Source of the DNA: Chitinophaga varians
Lineage (GTDB): Bacteria; Bacteroidota; Bacteroidia; Chitinophagales; Chitinophagaceae
Assembly: GCF_012641275.1 (NCBI RefSeq)
Contig: NZ_JABAIA010000001.1
Location: 620,001-684,000, forward strand
Reading direction: 5' to 3'
DNA length: 64,000 nucleotides
The translations under genes were made by a program, and so were the position numbers. Below the pieces are notes generated by a model that did no database searches, was not told where the DNA came from, and saw nothing but the letters and a program-made list of their open reading frames with translations. Shown here piece by piece: positions 1-9,430 of this stretch. Positions within the stretch are counted from its first letter, which is position 1. Each line of letters starts with the position of its first letter.

Positions 1-1664
1 GCGGAAGGTTTGGCGGGGTCCAGGAAACCAATGAAGCCGGTCAGCGTCATGTTGTTTTCATCCGCCACGCCATACGTCAGGGCGCGGTTGTCGAACTCCT
101 TAATGGCGACCAGCAACACGCGCAGCCCTTCTTCATTGAGCTTGCGGGAAATACGGAGGATATGGTTGCGCATACCTTCGTCCAGCACCATGACGTTATC
201 ATTTTCGGGGTGCAGTTCTTTATCTTCTCCGGGGTTAAAAGCATGTGAACAAAGGGCCAGCATCTCTTCCACGGCGCCCTTGCAGATGAGCAGGTGCTTG
301 CCGTTGCGCTGCTGCAATATTACGGACATGCGGCGGCGCTGGAAATCGAACGGTATTTCATCTATTTTGGTAAAACGGTTGCCCGCCTGGATATGCTCAT
401 GTACCTCCACATGTTCCAGCACGGCCTGGTCCAGCAGGTTCCTCAGCCCTGTCTGATAGTAGCTGTTGAGATAAGCCCATTTAAGCACTTCTTCGTCATC
501 CTGCCCCAATACGTTCAGATGCCTTTCCAGGACTATTTTGTCGATAGTGAGTGTGCCTGTTTTATCAGTGCACAGGATGTCCATCGCGCCGATATTCTGA
601 ATGGCGTTCAGCCTTTTTACGATCACTTTGCGTTTGCTCATGCTCAGCGCTCCTTTGGCCAGGTTGGCGGTAACGATCATGGGCAGCATTTCCGGCGTAA
701 GGCCAACGGCAACGGCTATAGCAAAAAGCAAAGCGGAGATCCAGTCGTGTTTTACCAGTCCGTTGATCACAAAAATCAACGGCACCATTACCAGCATAAA
801 ACGGATCAGCAGCCAGCTGACACTGTTCACACCTTTATCGAAACTGGTTTCCGCCCTTTTGGTGATCAGGGTTTTGCTAAAGGAGCCAAAGTAAGTCTGA
901 TCACCGGTATTGATGGCGATGGCCGTAGCGGCGCCGCTCACCACGTTGGTGCCCAGATAACAGATGTTCTCCAGTTCAAAGGGTACGCGGCGTTCGGCAT
1001 CTGCAATGCTGAATTCCTGTTTCTCTACCGGCAGCGCTTCTCCTGTAAGCATCGCCTGGCTCACGAACAGGTCTTTCGATTGCAGCACCCGGCAGTCTGC
1101 GGGTATCATGTCGCCGGCAGACAGCAGGAAAATATCCCCGGGAACGATCTCCTGGATGGGTATCTCCCGGGCGCCTTCCGGATTACGCAGCACCATGGCA
1201 GTAGTTTTCACCATGCCTTTGAGTTTCTCCGCGGCGCGGTTGCTGCGGAACTCCTGCCAGAAACGAAGTACGGAGCTCAGCACCACCATTACGCCCACTA
1301 CGCAGACGGTTTTGTAGTCCTGCTCACCGGGAGCGGCCAGCCACACGTCCATGATAAAGGATATAATGGCAATCACGGCCAGTACGCCGATGAAGGGATT
1401 GATGAAAGCCTGTAGGAATTGTTTGTACCAGGCGGGCGCTTTTTTGTGGGTGATTTCATTGAGCCCGAACACCCTGCGCTTGGTTTGCACCTGGTTTTCT
1501 GTAAGACCGCCTTCCTGGCTGTCCAACACGTTCATGGCACCGGCCCTGTCGCTTCGCGCCACATGGCGGAGCTTCTTCGCTGCCAGTACATTAAATCCGT
1601 CTGCAGTTACCTGCTGGGTAAAGGGTATGTGCCGCCTGATGCTGCCTGCTGCTGTTCTGATCAT
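1..1664 (-). CDS. mgtA: Magnesium-translocating P-type ATPase, 3' truncated by window edge
   Basis: This is the first ~554 residues of an inner-membrane Mg2+ importing P-type ATPase; the family is about 900 residues, so most of the nucleotide-binding domain and the last helices lie outside the window. Visible marks are membrane helices around residues 85-135, the actuator loop LTGEALPVE, the helix-4 signature GLTPEMLPMIV, which is typical of MgtA/MgtB rather than Ca2+ pumps, and the phosphorylation motif CTDKTGTLT with Asp near residue 367. The ATG at 1662-1664 is the first start after an in-frame TGA. The ~200-nt gap upstream ends the lipoprotein gene on the same strand. A TATTTTTG at 1790-1797 could be its -7 box with a leader of over 100 nt, but the same bases form the T-tract of the upstream terminator. 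Confidence 0.9.
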   Translation of the reverse strand, partial: MIRTAAGSIRRHIPFTQQVTADGFNVLAAKKLRHVARSDRAGAMNVLDSQEGGLTENQVQTKRRVFGLNEITHKKAPAWYKQFLQAFINPFIGVLAVIAIISFIMDVWLAAPGEQDYKTVCVVGVMVVLSSVLRFWQEFRSNRAAEKLKGMVKTTAMVLRNPEGAREIPIQEIVPGDIFLLSAGDMIPADCRVLQSKDLFVSQAMLTGEALPVEKQEFSIADAERRVPFELENICYLGTNVVSGAATAIAINTGDQTYFGSFSKTLITKRAETSFDKGVNSVSWLLIRFMLVMVPLIFVINGLVKHDWISALLFAIAVAVGLTPEMLPMIVTANLAKGALSMSKRKVIVKRLNAIQNIGAMDILCTDKTGTLTIDKIVLERHLNVLGQDDEEVLKWAYLNSYYQTGLRNLLDQAVLEHVEVHEHIQAGNRFTKIDEIPFDFQRRRMSVILQQRNGKHLLICKGAVEEMLALCSHAFNPGEDKELHPENDNVMVLDEGMRNHILRISRKLNEEGLRVLLVAIKEFDNRALTYGVADENNMTLTGFIGFLDPAKPS

Positions 1665-1787
1665 GACTGTAGAATAGTTTAATGGTCAGCCGGGGCGGTC
1701 CCTTATCAGGAAGAAAACAGGGCACCCTGGCTTACATTACCGGTATGTCCGGGTCCTGCGTCCATAGTGATAAATATTTGTTGACAG

Positions 1788-1821
1788 GACAAAAATACTA
1801 CAGCCTGCGCGGGCAGGCTGT
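1788..1821 (-). terminator. Rho-independent terminator of the lipoprotein gene
   Basis: The inverted repeat ACAGCCTGC / GCAGGCTGT (1800-1821, 4-nt loop) is followed on the minus strand by TAGTATTTTTG. It lies ~50 nt after the lipoprotein stop codon. Confidence 0.65.
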
Positions 1822-1868
1822 TAGAGGGGCTTTAGAAAAGTATTAGAAATTCATTAGAGCGATGGTAA

Positions 1869-2510
1869 TTATTTTCTCACCAGCTTGGTCACCTGGTCCA
1901 TGCTGGAACTCACGATCGTAGCTGTTCCATTTGCTGAACTGTTTTTAGTATAATTCACGCGTGATTTTAATACCAGCGTATCCCCTTTCCAGCTCAGTTT
2001 GCAAGCCATCGGCTGTCCGGTAAGAGGAGCATCAATGCCCGGAAAGGATACAGTGGAAGCCTGGCTGTACAGGGAATCATTCGCTTTGAGTTCGTATGAC
2101 GCCGAACTGCCTGAAGCCGGTATGGTAACACGCCATGGCAGCTCTTCCGATTCCATAAGCTCACCATTCACGTAACTTGCCCCCTTCACTTTTGTATCTA
2201 CCATGTAACTGATGTCCTTAGAGGTCATCATCCGTTCATCGAAAGTGACGGTGCCTTTGTTCTCAATGCTGATATAATCGAAATCAGTAATCCCTTTTAA
2301 AGTATTGCCTTCCATGTCACTGGCCGAAGTGACTGACTGCCCCTTTAATTCCATGCCGGCAAATTTCCAGGTGCCGGTCAATTTGTTGGACGGGTTGTTG
2401 CCCGGAGGGTTTACAGCAGGATCGGGGTCCGGGCCAGCCATGGGGCCTTTGGAGCAGGCTGCCAGGATAAGTGCAGCAGCAGCTAACAGGAACAGATAGG
2501 TACGGGTCAT
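1869..2510 (-). CDS. Lipocalin-like lipoprotein of unknown function
   Basis: A 213-residue exported lipoprotein: a hydrophobic signal ends in the lipobox LAAC (Cys19), so the mature protein is lipid-anchored. A Pro/Asn/Gly-rich linker (residues 21-42) leads to a beta-rich domain opening with LTGTWKFAGMELKG, the usual start of small lipocalin-like Bacteroidota lipoproteins. No catalytic motif is visible. It has its own promoter (TAAATTTG, 2537-2544) and terminator, so it is probably monocistronic, and it is divergent from the HxlR regulator. The lipoprotein nature is seen directly; the lipocalin-like fold is inferred from the LTGTW pattern. Confidence 0.8.
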   Translation of the reverse strand: MTRTYLFLLAAAALILAACSKGPMAGPDPDPAVNPPGNNPSNKLTGTWKFAGMELKGQSVTSASDMEGNTLKGITDFDYISIENKGTVTFDERMMTSKDISYMVDTKVKGASYVNGELMESEELPWRVTIPASGSSASYELKANDSLYSQASTVSFPGIDAPLTGQPMACKLSWKGDTLVLKSRVNYTKNSSANGTATIVSSSMDQVTKLVRK

Positions 2511-2536
2511 GGGACTATCGTTTTTAAATAGTGGCG

Positions 2537-2544
2537 CAAATTTA
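2537..2544 (-). promoter_or_regulatory. Bacteroidota -7 box (TAAATTTG) for the lipoprotein gene
   Basis: A perfect TAnnTTTG on the minus strand, 26 nt before the ATG at 2510. No TTG is seen at the usual -33 distance. Confidence 0.6.
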
Positions 2545-2602
2545 ATACATATTATGAATACTTCATATTATCGGCATGAATCTTATCTACCGGCAGATAG
2601 CT

Positions 2603-2610
2603 TATTTTTG
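2603..2610 (+). promoter_or_regulatory. -7 box (TATTTTTG) for the HxlR regulator
   Basis: A perfect TAnnTTTG, 25 nt before ATG 2636. It lies inside the longer reading frame that opens at 2576, so it argues for the downstream start. Confidence 0.6.
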
Positions 2611-2635
2611 TACAGATCTCCCAATAGCTACTGCC

Positions 2636-3013
2636 ATGAAAACATATATCAACAAGTATCCTGAATGTGACTACAAAGGAAGAACAAGGGCCCTGAACGA
2701 TGCGATGGAGCTCCTCCAGGGCAAATGGAAAGTATTAATTATCGCGGTATTGTGCTGCCGCGGACGGAAACGTTTTTCTGACCTGCAACAGGAAATAGAA
2801 GGCATCAGCGCTAAAATGCTGACACGGGAACTGCAGGTGCTGGAACTGAACCTGCTGGTGTCCCGCACCGTTTGTTCCACCAAACCTGTTACGGTGCGGT
2901 ACGAGATCACGCCGTATGGAAAAACCCTTGAAAAAATTGTCTTTCAGCTGATGGACTGGGGAGCGGAACACCGCCGCCATATTATGGCGTCTACTCAGCC
3001 TGTAAACTCCTGA
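2636..3013 (+). CDS. HxlR-family winged-helix transcriptional regulator
   Basis: A ~125-residue MarR-like winged-helix regulator of the HxlR family. Typical marks are the N-terminal Cys (YPECDY), LLQGKWKVLIIAVL at the start of the first helix, FSDLQQEIEGISAKMLTRELQVLE as recognition helix region, and the wing YEITPYGKTLEKIV. The frame is open from 2576, but a -7 box at 2603-2610 and the family's usual N-terminus favour ATG 2636. Its 3' end overlaps the convergent permease gene by 23 nt. HxlR proteins often respond to electrophiles or redox stress through the N-terminal Cys; the target here is unknown, the divergent lipoprotein being the obvious candidate. Confidence 0.88.
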   Translation: MKTYINKYPECDYKGRTRALNDAMELLQGKWKVLIIAVLCCRGRKRFSDLQQEIEGISAKMLTRELQVLELNLLVSRTVCSTKPVTVRYEITPYGKTLEKIVFQLMDWGAEHRRHIMASTQPVNS

Positions 3014-5366
3014 CGGGGTTCTGCATGGCCGTCTTCACAGCCTGGTAACTGATTGTTGCCAATGCTATCAGCACCGCCATACCGCCTGCCAGTATAAATA
3101 CCCACCAGTGAATAGGCGTATGATAGGTGAACTGGTTGAGCCAATGCGACATGATGGCCCATGACAGCGGAAATGCAATCACCGCTGACAGCAGTACCAG
3201 CTTCAGGAACTCCATCGATAACAACCGCGCAATGCCTGTCACGCTGGCACCCAGCACCTTGCGGATACCGATCTCTTTGGTCCTGCGTTCTGCGGTATAG
3301 GCTGCAAGGCCGAACAGTCCCAGGCAGGAAATAACAATCGCCAGTGAAGCAAATATCCGCGACAACCGGCCTATCAGTTGTTCACTGCTGAACATGGCAT
3401 TAAACTGTTCATCTACAAAACGGAAAGCAAACGGATAACCGGGATTATCTTTTGCCATCACCCGCTCAATGCTCTTCACCGTCTGTTCCGGATCGGCATG
3501 GGCTGCCATACGGATATACATCTGCCGCGGGTCATTGTCCCGCTTAAAAAACGCCACCGGGTCTGGCTTGCCATAAATATCACCGTACACATAATCTTTC
3601 ACGATCCCTACAATACGATAAGGACGGTAATTTCTTTCCGCATCGTCTGGTACCAGCAGGTCCCTGCCGATACTGCCTTCTGCACCCATCAACCGGGAGA
3701 GCGATTCGGTGATCACCACGCTGAAGCTGTCCACAGTGGCCCCGGGCAGGAAGTCCCGGCCTTCTTTCAGCTCCATGCCGGAGGTCGCAAAAAATTGCGG
3801 CGTCACACAGCGGTTGGAGATCAGGAAACCGCTTTCCGGCGATCCCGGCCACCGGAAGGCGTTGGTATTGTTTCCACCTTCAATGGTGATATGATCAGAT
3901 AAGGCCACGTTCTCTATAAATCCCGTGTTCAGCAGGTCCTGGCGGATGGCAGCAAAGTCCTTTCCCATCCTGCCGGTAACACTCATTTCCAGCAGCTTGT
4001 CCTTATTATAGCCCAGCTTTCTGTGCTTCACATGTTCTATCTGCTGATAAATGATGATGGTGGAAATGATCAGTACGATGGACACGGTAAACTGCAGGGT
4101 GACCAGCCCTTTGCGGATCACGGCGGCACTGCCGCCGGGCATTTTGATGCCCTTCAGCACTGCAACCGGATTAAAGGAAGATAAATACAGGGAGGGATAA
4201 CTGCCTGCCATCAGCCCGGTCACCACAGCTATTGCCAACAATGCGGCCCAGTGCGAAGGATGTTGCAGGTCTAAAGCAATCTGTTTGCCTACCATAGCAT
4301 TAAACGCTGGCAATAACAGGCCAATGATCACCACGGCCAGCAGGGTGGCCACCAAAGACATCATCATGGCCTCACCGATGAATTGCACGATGAGACGGCC
4401 TTTTCCCGCACCCAGCACCTTGCGCACCCCCACTTCTTTGGAACGCTTCTCACTACGCGCAGTGGCCAGGTTCATAAAATTAATGCAGGCTATCAAAATG
4501 ATGATCCAGCCGATAACGGTGAACAGGCGTACATACCCGATACGTCCGCCGGATTGTTTACCATCCACAAAGTCGCCGCGCAACCGCCAGTCATTCATCG
4601 TAAATAAAAACGGGGTGGTAATGGCTTTGGGGAATTTCGCTTTCACATACCCTGCCAGCTGCCGGTTGAGCGCCGCCACGTCAGATCCCGGCACCATCTC
4701 CACAAAAGTATGGATGGCGTTGGCATCCCATGATGTCAACCATTTGTTCTGATTAAAATAAGTCTGAAAAGGCGCCAGCCATTCAAACGTCAACGAGGAA
4801 TTGGGTGGCAGGTCTTTCACTACGCCTGTCACCATGTATTCCTGCTGGTTGTCCATCTTCAGCATTTTGCCGGTCACGTTGGTCGTTCGCCCAAAAAATT
4901 TCCGTGCAGCCCTTTCCGTTATGACCAGAGAATAAGGCTGTGCGAAAGCCGTACGCACGTCCCCTTCCACAAAAGGAAAGGTGAACATACTGAACAAGGT
5001 ACTGTCTGCATACATGCCGGCCGCGTAATAAGCGGTGCTGCCATTGTTGAACATGGCAGAAACTGTTCCCTCTGTTGTACGGCAAATATTGGCCACTCCC
5101 GGAAGCTCCGCTTTTATGGCTGGTCCCATCAAAGCGGGGGTGGACCAGAAAGTGCGCTTGTAGCCATCGTACTGCCAGTGCTGTAAAACAGCGTACAACC
5201 GGTCTTTCTTTTCATGCATACTGTCGTATCGCACCTCATCTTCCACCCACAGGAAGATAATGCCGGCGCAGGCAATGCCTGTCATCAATCCGAAAATATT
5301 CAGGAAGCTGTATACTTTGTTCTTCCATAAACTGCGGACGGCTGTCCGGAAATAGTTGGTAATCAT
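2991..5366 (-). CDS. MacB/FtsX-type ABC transporter permease
   Basis: A 791-residue inner-membrane permease with the duplicated MacB-PCD plus FtsX layout common in Bacteroidota. An N-terminal helix (FGLMTGIACAGIIFLW) precedes a large periplasmic domain to about residue 270, then an FtsX block with EKRSKEVGVRKVLGAGKGRL. A second periplasmic domain follows, then a second FtsX block with AERRTKEIGIRKVLGASV and helices to the C-terminus. No ATPase is encoded nearby. The second permease at 6122-8536 has the same architecture. Such proteins move lipids, peptides or lipoproteins, or act mechanically on the envelope; the substrate cannot be told from sequence. It is convergent with and overlaps the HxlR gene. 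Confidence 0.88.
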   Translation of the reverse strand: MITNYFRTAVRSLWKNKVYSFLNIFGLMTGIACAGIIFLWVEDEVRYDSMHEKKDRLYAVLQHWQYDGYKRTFWSTPALMGPAIKAELPGVANICRTTEGTVSAMFNNGSTAYYAAGMYADSTLFSMFTFPFVEGDVRTAFAQPYSLVITERAARKFFGRTTNVTGKMLKMDNQQEYMVTGVVKDLPPNSSLTFEWLAPFQTYFNQNKWLTSWDANAIHTFVEMVPGSDVAALNRQLAGYVKAKFPKAITTPFLFTMNDWRLRGDFVDGKQSGGRIGYVRLFTVIGWIIILIACINFMNLATARSEKRSKEVGVRKVLGAGKGRLIVQFIGEAMMMSLVATLLAVVIIGLLLPAFNAMVGKQIALDLQHPSHWAALLAIAVVTGLMAGSYPSLYLSSFNPVAVLKGIKMPGGSAAVIRKGLVTLQFTVSIVLIISTIIIYQQIEHVKHRKLGYNKDKLLEMSVTGRMGKDFAAIRQDLLNTGFIENVALSDHITIEGGNNTNAFRWPGSPESGFLISNRCVTPQFFATSGMELKEGRDFLPGATVDSFSVVITESLSRLMGAEGSIGRDLLVPDDAERNYRPYRIVGIVKDYVYGDIYGKPDPVAFFKRDNDPRQMYIRMAAHADPEQTVKSIERVMAKDNPGYPFAFRFVDEQFNAMFSSEQLIGRLSRIFASLAIVISCLGLFGLAAYTAERRTKEIGIRKVLGASVTGIARLLSMEFLKLVLLSAVIAFPLSWAIMSHWLNQFTYHTPIHWWVFILAGGMAVLIALATISYQAVKTAMQNPVRSLQAE

Positions 5367-5487
5367 GAAAACGAATTTTCCAATCGGATGCCAACAAAAA
5401 ACACATTAATATACAACAACATACATATCACACATTGTTAAAAATGTCCGCTTTTGATACAGGTTTTGTTCAGTTGCGGATAGCGGA

Positions 5488-5538
5488 TAAAAACAGCACC
5501 GGCCAGCCGGTGCAACGAATGCCCAGGCTGGCCGGTGC
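5488..5538 (-). terminator. Strong terminator of the GNAT gene
   Basis: Perfect 13-nt arms GCACCGGCCAGCC (5496-5508) and GGCTGGCCGGTGC (5526-5538) are followed on the minus strand by TGTTTTTAT, 15 nt after the GNAT stop. The left arm also holds a shorter competing hairpin (GCACCGG-CCAG-CCGGTGC). Confidence 0.85.
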
Positions 5539-5552
5539 GATGTGTACATGGA

Positions 5553-6041
5553 TCATTGTGCGAGATTGGTTGGATCATCTCTCAGGTCCATACGCATTTG
5601 GACCAGGTGTTTTTTGAATCCCGCTTTTTCATAGGCTTTTACAGCAGCTTCGTTGTCGCTGTAAACGTCCAGGCGTATTTCCAGCACATCCTGTAAATAA
5701 GCCCATTCTTTCAGAAAGGCTAGTATTTTACCATTGATACCTTTGCCGCGATGCTCCGGCACTACATACAGGAAGCCCACATATGCCTGTTTATCATGTT
5801 TGAGATAAGGCCTGGAGGCAGGCTCTATACGGCAATAGCCCGAAGCAACGATCTGTGTGCCGGCTAAGGCCACCACCACCTCCACGTTGTTGGCCTCTAT
5901 CATTTTGGCGATGTCGTAGTAGCTGATAGCACCATCCTTCAGGGTGGGGTCATAAGGCCGTTCTGCTGTGATAATGCCCTGTTCGAAAGTAAGCAGCAAA
6001 GGAAGATCTTCCTTTACGGCTTTTCTTACCGTGATTTCCAT
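5553..6041 (-). CDS. GNAT-family N-acetyltransferase
   Basis: A 162-residue acetyl-CoA-dependent acetyltransferase. The pyrophosphate-binding motif A is clear (VGFLYVVPEHRGKGINGKIL), followed by the beta5/alpha4 region EIRLDVYSDNEAAVKAYEKAGF typical of the fold. Length and domain order are normal for a single-domain GNAT. The substrate is unknown. The gene stands alone between two permease genes on the same strand, with an 80-nt gap to the upstream permease and a strong terminator downstream, so it may be the last cistron of a permease-GNAT unit. Confidence 0.87.
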   Translation of the reverse strand: MEITVRKAVKEDLPLLLTFEQGIITAERPYDPTLKDGAISYYDIAKMIEANNVEVVVALAGTQIVASGYCRIEPASRPYLKHDKQAYVGFLYVVPEHRGKGINGKILAFLKEWAYLQDVLEIRLDVYSDNEAAVKAYEKAGFKKHLVQMRMDLRDDPTNLAQ

Positions 6042-6121
6042 ATGTATTGATTGGATTTATTAACAGATAAACATTCACTTTATAGGATAGTAAATGTCGG
6101 ACATTATCTGTTTACACCCAA

Positions 6122-8536
6122 CTATTCAGACCGTAAACTGTGCGCCGGGTTCACCAGCGCGGCACGGATACTCTGGAAGCTCACCGTCAGGAAAGCGATC
6201 AGCAGCACCAACACAAAGGGAATGGCAAACAACCACCAGTGCAGCGTTGTCCGGAAGGCATATCCCTTCAGCCATTGCGTAACGCTGAACCATGCCACCG
6301 GCGTGGCCACCGCGAAAGCGATCACGATCAGCACGGCAAATTCACGGTACAGCAACCGCACAATCTCTGATACGGAAGCGCCGAGTATTTTACGGATACT
6401 GATCTCTTTGGTCCGCTGCACAATAGTAAAGGAGGCGAGCCCAAACAAACCGAGGCACGCCACCAGGATGGCCAGCGTGGTAAAGATGCCGAACACTTTT
6501 CCAAAACGCTGGTCAGCTTTGTATTGTTCGTCGAAATGTTCGTCCAGGAAAAAATATTCAAAGGGATTGGAAGGGAAAAAAGTATTCCAGTTGCGCTGTA
6601 CCGTCGATATGGTGGCGGCGATATTGTCCGGTGATACGGCAACGGAAGTATACCCTCTCACATCGGCACGCAGCCGGAGGATCAATGGCTCATAAGCATC
6701 ATGCAGGGACTGCTGATGAAAATCTTCCACTACGCCGGCAACCCTCAGCGTATCGCCCCAGAAGAAAACAAGCTTGCCAACAGCCGCCTCCGGACGATCA
6801 AAGCCCAGCCTGCGGACACCCGTCCTGTTGAACACCACGGCGCCTTTTGCCCCATCCATACCAAAATCGCGGTCGAAATTCCGGCCGGCAATCAGTTTCA
6901 GATGGTAAGCAGGCACGTAATCATAGTCTACGAAAATAGCACGGAACTGTCTGCCTTGGTTTTCGGGCTGCTCTATCAGACGTATGCCACCGGCATTGAT
7001 GATAGAAGCCTCGCCCGGCACGATGGACGACACCGTCACGCTATGAACAGCCGTTTCATGCATCAACTGTTCCTTGAATGCCTGTTGCTGTCTCATCAAA
7101 GTAGAATCGGTATAAACAATGGGCGGCTTTATGACCAGCGTCTGCGCAATATCAATGCCCAGCTGCTGCGAACGCATAAACCGTATTTGTTTAAAGACGG
7201 TGAGCATTCCTACCAGTAAAAACAAAGAAGCGGCAAACTGCACCACCACCAACGAACGGCGTAACGTACTGCCCTGGCGGGAAGAGATGGCTTTTCCCTT
7301 CAATACCACCACCGGTTTAAAACGGGAAAGCACAAACGCCGGATACAAACCTGACAGGAATGAACCCACCACAAACAGCACGCCCAGCACGGTCCAGAAA
7401 AGCCGGTCATACAACAGGGAAAAAGACAACTGCTGGCCTGTTATGCTGTTAAAAAGCGGGATCGAAAAAACCACCAGGAACAATGCCGTGATGACCGCCA
7501 TGCCGTTCAGCATCGCTGATTCAATCATGAACTGTGCCACCAGCTGTGACCGGAGAGAACCTATCGCTTTGCGCACGCCCACTTCCACCGCCCGGTTGAT
7601 AGCACGGGCCGTAGCGAGGTTGATGTAGTTGATCCAGGCAATAGCAATGATAAACAAGGCTATGCCCATCAACAGGTATACCGTATTGCCCTGGCCGTTC
7701 GTTTCTGTTTCCATCATCAGGTGGGAATAAAGATGGATGTCCTTTATCGGCTGGAGATAATATTTTGTCGTGAACTCTTTAGGCACGTCCCCGTAGTATT
7801 TGGCCACCTGCGCCGGAAACTTGGCTTCCAGCTTCTGCGGGTCGGCGCCGGGGCGAAGCAGCAGGTAAGTCAGACAACCATCCCATTGCCAGCCTGTTTC
7901 CGGATCATCGGGCTTCACCATCTCCTGGAAGGTGGCATATGAATACAACGCTTCCGCCTTCAGATGGGTATTGGAAGGCATGTCTCTGAATACGCCTGTT
8001 ACTTTAAAAATATCCCGGTGATTTTTGCGGAGGATTTTACCAACCGCGTCTTCCTGTCCAAACAATTTATGGGCGATGCTTTCTGAAAGCACCACTGTAT
8101 TAGGTTCTGTGAGTGCTGTTTTGGGATCTCCACTAATAAGCGGCGTGGAAAACACGTTAAAATAAGCGCCGCTGGCATAATACACGGATGATACCTTGAC
8201 GCTTTTTTCGTTATTGCCCAGTATTGCCTCGCCTTGTTTGACCAGCTTGACATAGTCTTCTATTTCCGGAAAAGCATCCTTGAAATGATTGCCTACCGCA
8301 AAGGCACCGGCGGCCCAGTTGGTGCTCAACTGTCCTTTCTCATAACGTTCCTGCCGCACCCGATAGATACGGTCGCCTTTTTCCTGGTTGTTCTCGTAAC
8401 TTAATTCATAGGCCACGTATTGCAGGATCAACAGGGAAGCGGCAATACCAATGGCCAGTCCCATAATGTTAATGGCAGAAAACACCTTGTTGCGGCTGAT
8501 ATTCCGCCAGGCAATCTTGATATAGTTCTTCAGCAT
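6122..8536 (-). CDS. MacB/FtsX-type ABC transporter permease
   Basis: An 804-residue permease with the same two-module layout as the gene at 2991-5366. An N-terminal helix (INIMGLAIGIAASLLIL) is followed by a periplasmic MacB-PCD domain, then an FtsX block with INRAVEVGVRKAIGSLRSQL, a second periplasmic domain, and a second FtsX block with VQRTKEISIRKILGASVSEI. It has no ATPase partner here. The two permeases differ along most of their length, so they are paralogues of different age rather than a recent duplication. The substrate is unknown; membership of the family is confident. Confidence 0.88.
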   Translation of the reverse strand: MLKNYIKIAWRNISRNKVFSAINIMGLAIGIAASLLILQYVAYELSYENNQEKGDRIYRVRQERYEKGQLSTNWAAGAFAVGNHFKDAFPEIEDYVKLVKQGEAILGNNEKSVKVSSVYYASGAYFNVFSTPLISGDPKTALTEPNTVVLSESIAHKLFGQEDAVGKILRKNHRDIFKVTGVFRDMPSNTHLKAEALYSYATFQEMVKPDDPETGWQWDGCLTYLLLRPGADPQKLEAKFPAQVAKYYGDVPKEFTTKYYLQPIKDIHLYSHLMMETETNGQGNTVYLLMGIALFIIAIAWINYINLATARAINRAVEVGVRKAIGSLRSQLVAQFMIESAMLNGMAVITALFLVVFSIPLFNSITGQQLSFSLLYDRLFWTVLGVLFVVGSFLSGLYPAFVLSRFKPVVVLKGKAISSRQGSTLRRSLVVVQFAASLFLLVGMLTVFKQIRFMRSQQLGIDIAQTLVIKPPIVYTDSTLMRQQQAFKEQLMHETAVHSVTVSSIVPGEASIINAGGIRLIEQPENQGRQFRAIFVDYDYVPAYHLKLIAGRNFDRDFGMDGAKGAVVFNRTGVRRLGFDRPEAAVGKLVFFWGDTLRVAGVVEDFHQQSLHDAYEPLILRLRADVRGYTSVAVSPDNIAATISTVQRNWNTFFPSNPFEYFFLDEHFDEQYKADQRFGKVFGIFTTLAILVACLGLFGLASFTIVQRTKEISIRKILGASVSEIVRLLYREFAVLIVIAFAVATPVAWFSVTQWLKGYAFRTTLHWWLFAIPFVLVLLIAFLTVSFQSIRAALVNPAHSLRSE

Positions 8537-8689
8537 ATGAAAAAAATTGGCAACGGTCAGATTACAAGAAACCTGCCACTGGCCGGCGTCCGTGCCAGAT
8601 GGGCCGTTGCGCCGACAGGCCGTCGCGGGACTGTTTCATTACCGTACACCGCCTGTCCGATAATGAACGTTTCTTTTTACCTTTATGTT

Positions 8690-9430
8690 ATGTACCGGCA
8701 ATATAAACCACATCCGTTACTGGAACCATATATAGATGCCTACTGGACCGTTATCTCGGCCACAGGGTCTGCGGCCGTTGGCCGTATATTGCCCGACGGT
8801 TGCGTGGATATCATCTGCAACCTGGGCGATGCCGCCATCAGTGATGCCGGTACGCCACAGCAACAGTGGTTGCACGCTGAAAAAGCTTACCTGATCGGTA
8901 CCATGACGCGGTACAGTGATTCCTGTCAGCCGGGAGCATCCCGCATGATCGGTATCCGCTTTAAACCTGCCGCTTTTAACTCCTTCTTCCGGCTGCCTTT
9001 ACAGGACATGGCGGATGAATGCACCGAGTTCGGGCAGGAACTGGTCCCCCTGCTCCTGCGGGCCGGCAACGACTTTATTCCCGTATTGGATAAATACTTT
9101 CTCGAACATAACACCCAGGCGTCCCGTGAGATGTTGCCCATTGTGGATACCATTTACCGGCACCGTGGCTGTATCAGAATCGGAGACCTCGCCCGTGCCC
9201 ATTTTCTCACGCCCCGGCAGCTGGAGCGGCAGTTCCTTAAACATACCGGTGTCAGCCCTAAGGCATTTGCCAATATCGTGCGTTATCAGGCCGTACACCG
9301 GCATATCCGTACCAACCCCGGAAGCAGCCTGCTGCAAATAGCCTTTGATTATGGCTATTATGACCATTCCCATCTGACCAACGACATCCGGAAATATACC
9401 GGCAAAGCTCCCTCTCAAACCCAGGGCTGA
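8690..9430 (+). CDS. AraC-family transcriptional regulator
   Basis: A ~246-residue regulator with an N-terminal sensor domain beginning YKPHPLLEPYIDAYWTV, the usual opening of the DUF6597-type AraC group, and a C-terminal AraC HTH (RIGDLARAHFLTPRQLERQF, then IAFDYGYYDHSHLTNDIRKY). I chose ATG 8690, which puts the conserved domain at the start; ATG 8663 is an in-frame alternative. The last residues (SQTQG) and the stop codon are encoded inside a dispersed CCCAGGG palindrome at 9420-9439, so the original C-terminus may have been altered by arrival of the repeat. It is divergent from the permease at 6122-8536. Confidence 0.85.
   Translation: MYRQYKPHPLLEPYIDAYWTVISATGSAAVGRILPDGCVDIICNLGDAAISDAGTPQQQWLHAEKAYLIGTMTRYSDSCQPGASRMIGIRFKPAAFNSFFRLPLQDMADECTEFGQELVPLLLRAGNDFIPVLDKYFLEHNTQASREMLPIVDTIYRHRGCIRIGDLARAHFLTPRQLERQFLKHTGVSPKAFANIVRYQAVHRHIRTNPGSSLLQIAFDYGYYDHSHLTNDIRKYTGKAPSQTQG

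Noticed and set aside
294..1415. 373-codon plus-strand frame at the left end
   Set aside because: It is antisense to the Mg2+ ATPase, whose frame shows P-type ATPase motifs throughout; long shadow frames are common in GC-balanced coding DNA.
2576..2636. Upstream ATG for the HxlR regulator
   Set aside because: A -7 box lies between it and ATG 2636, and the family N-terminus begins at the latter.
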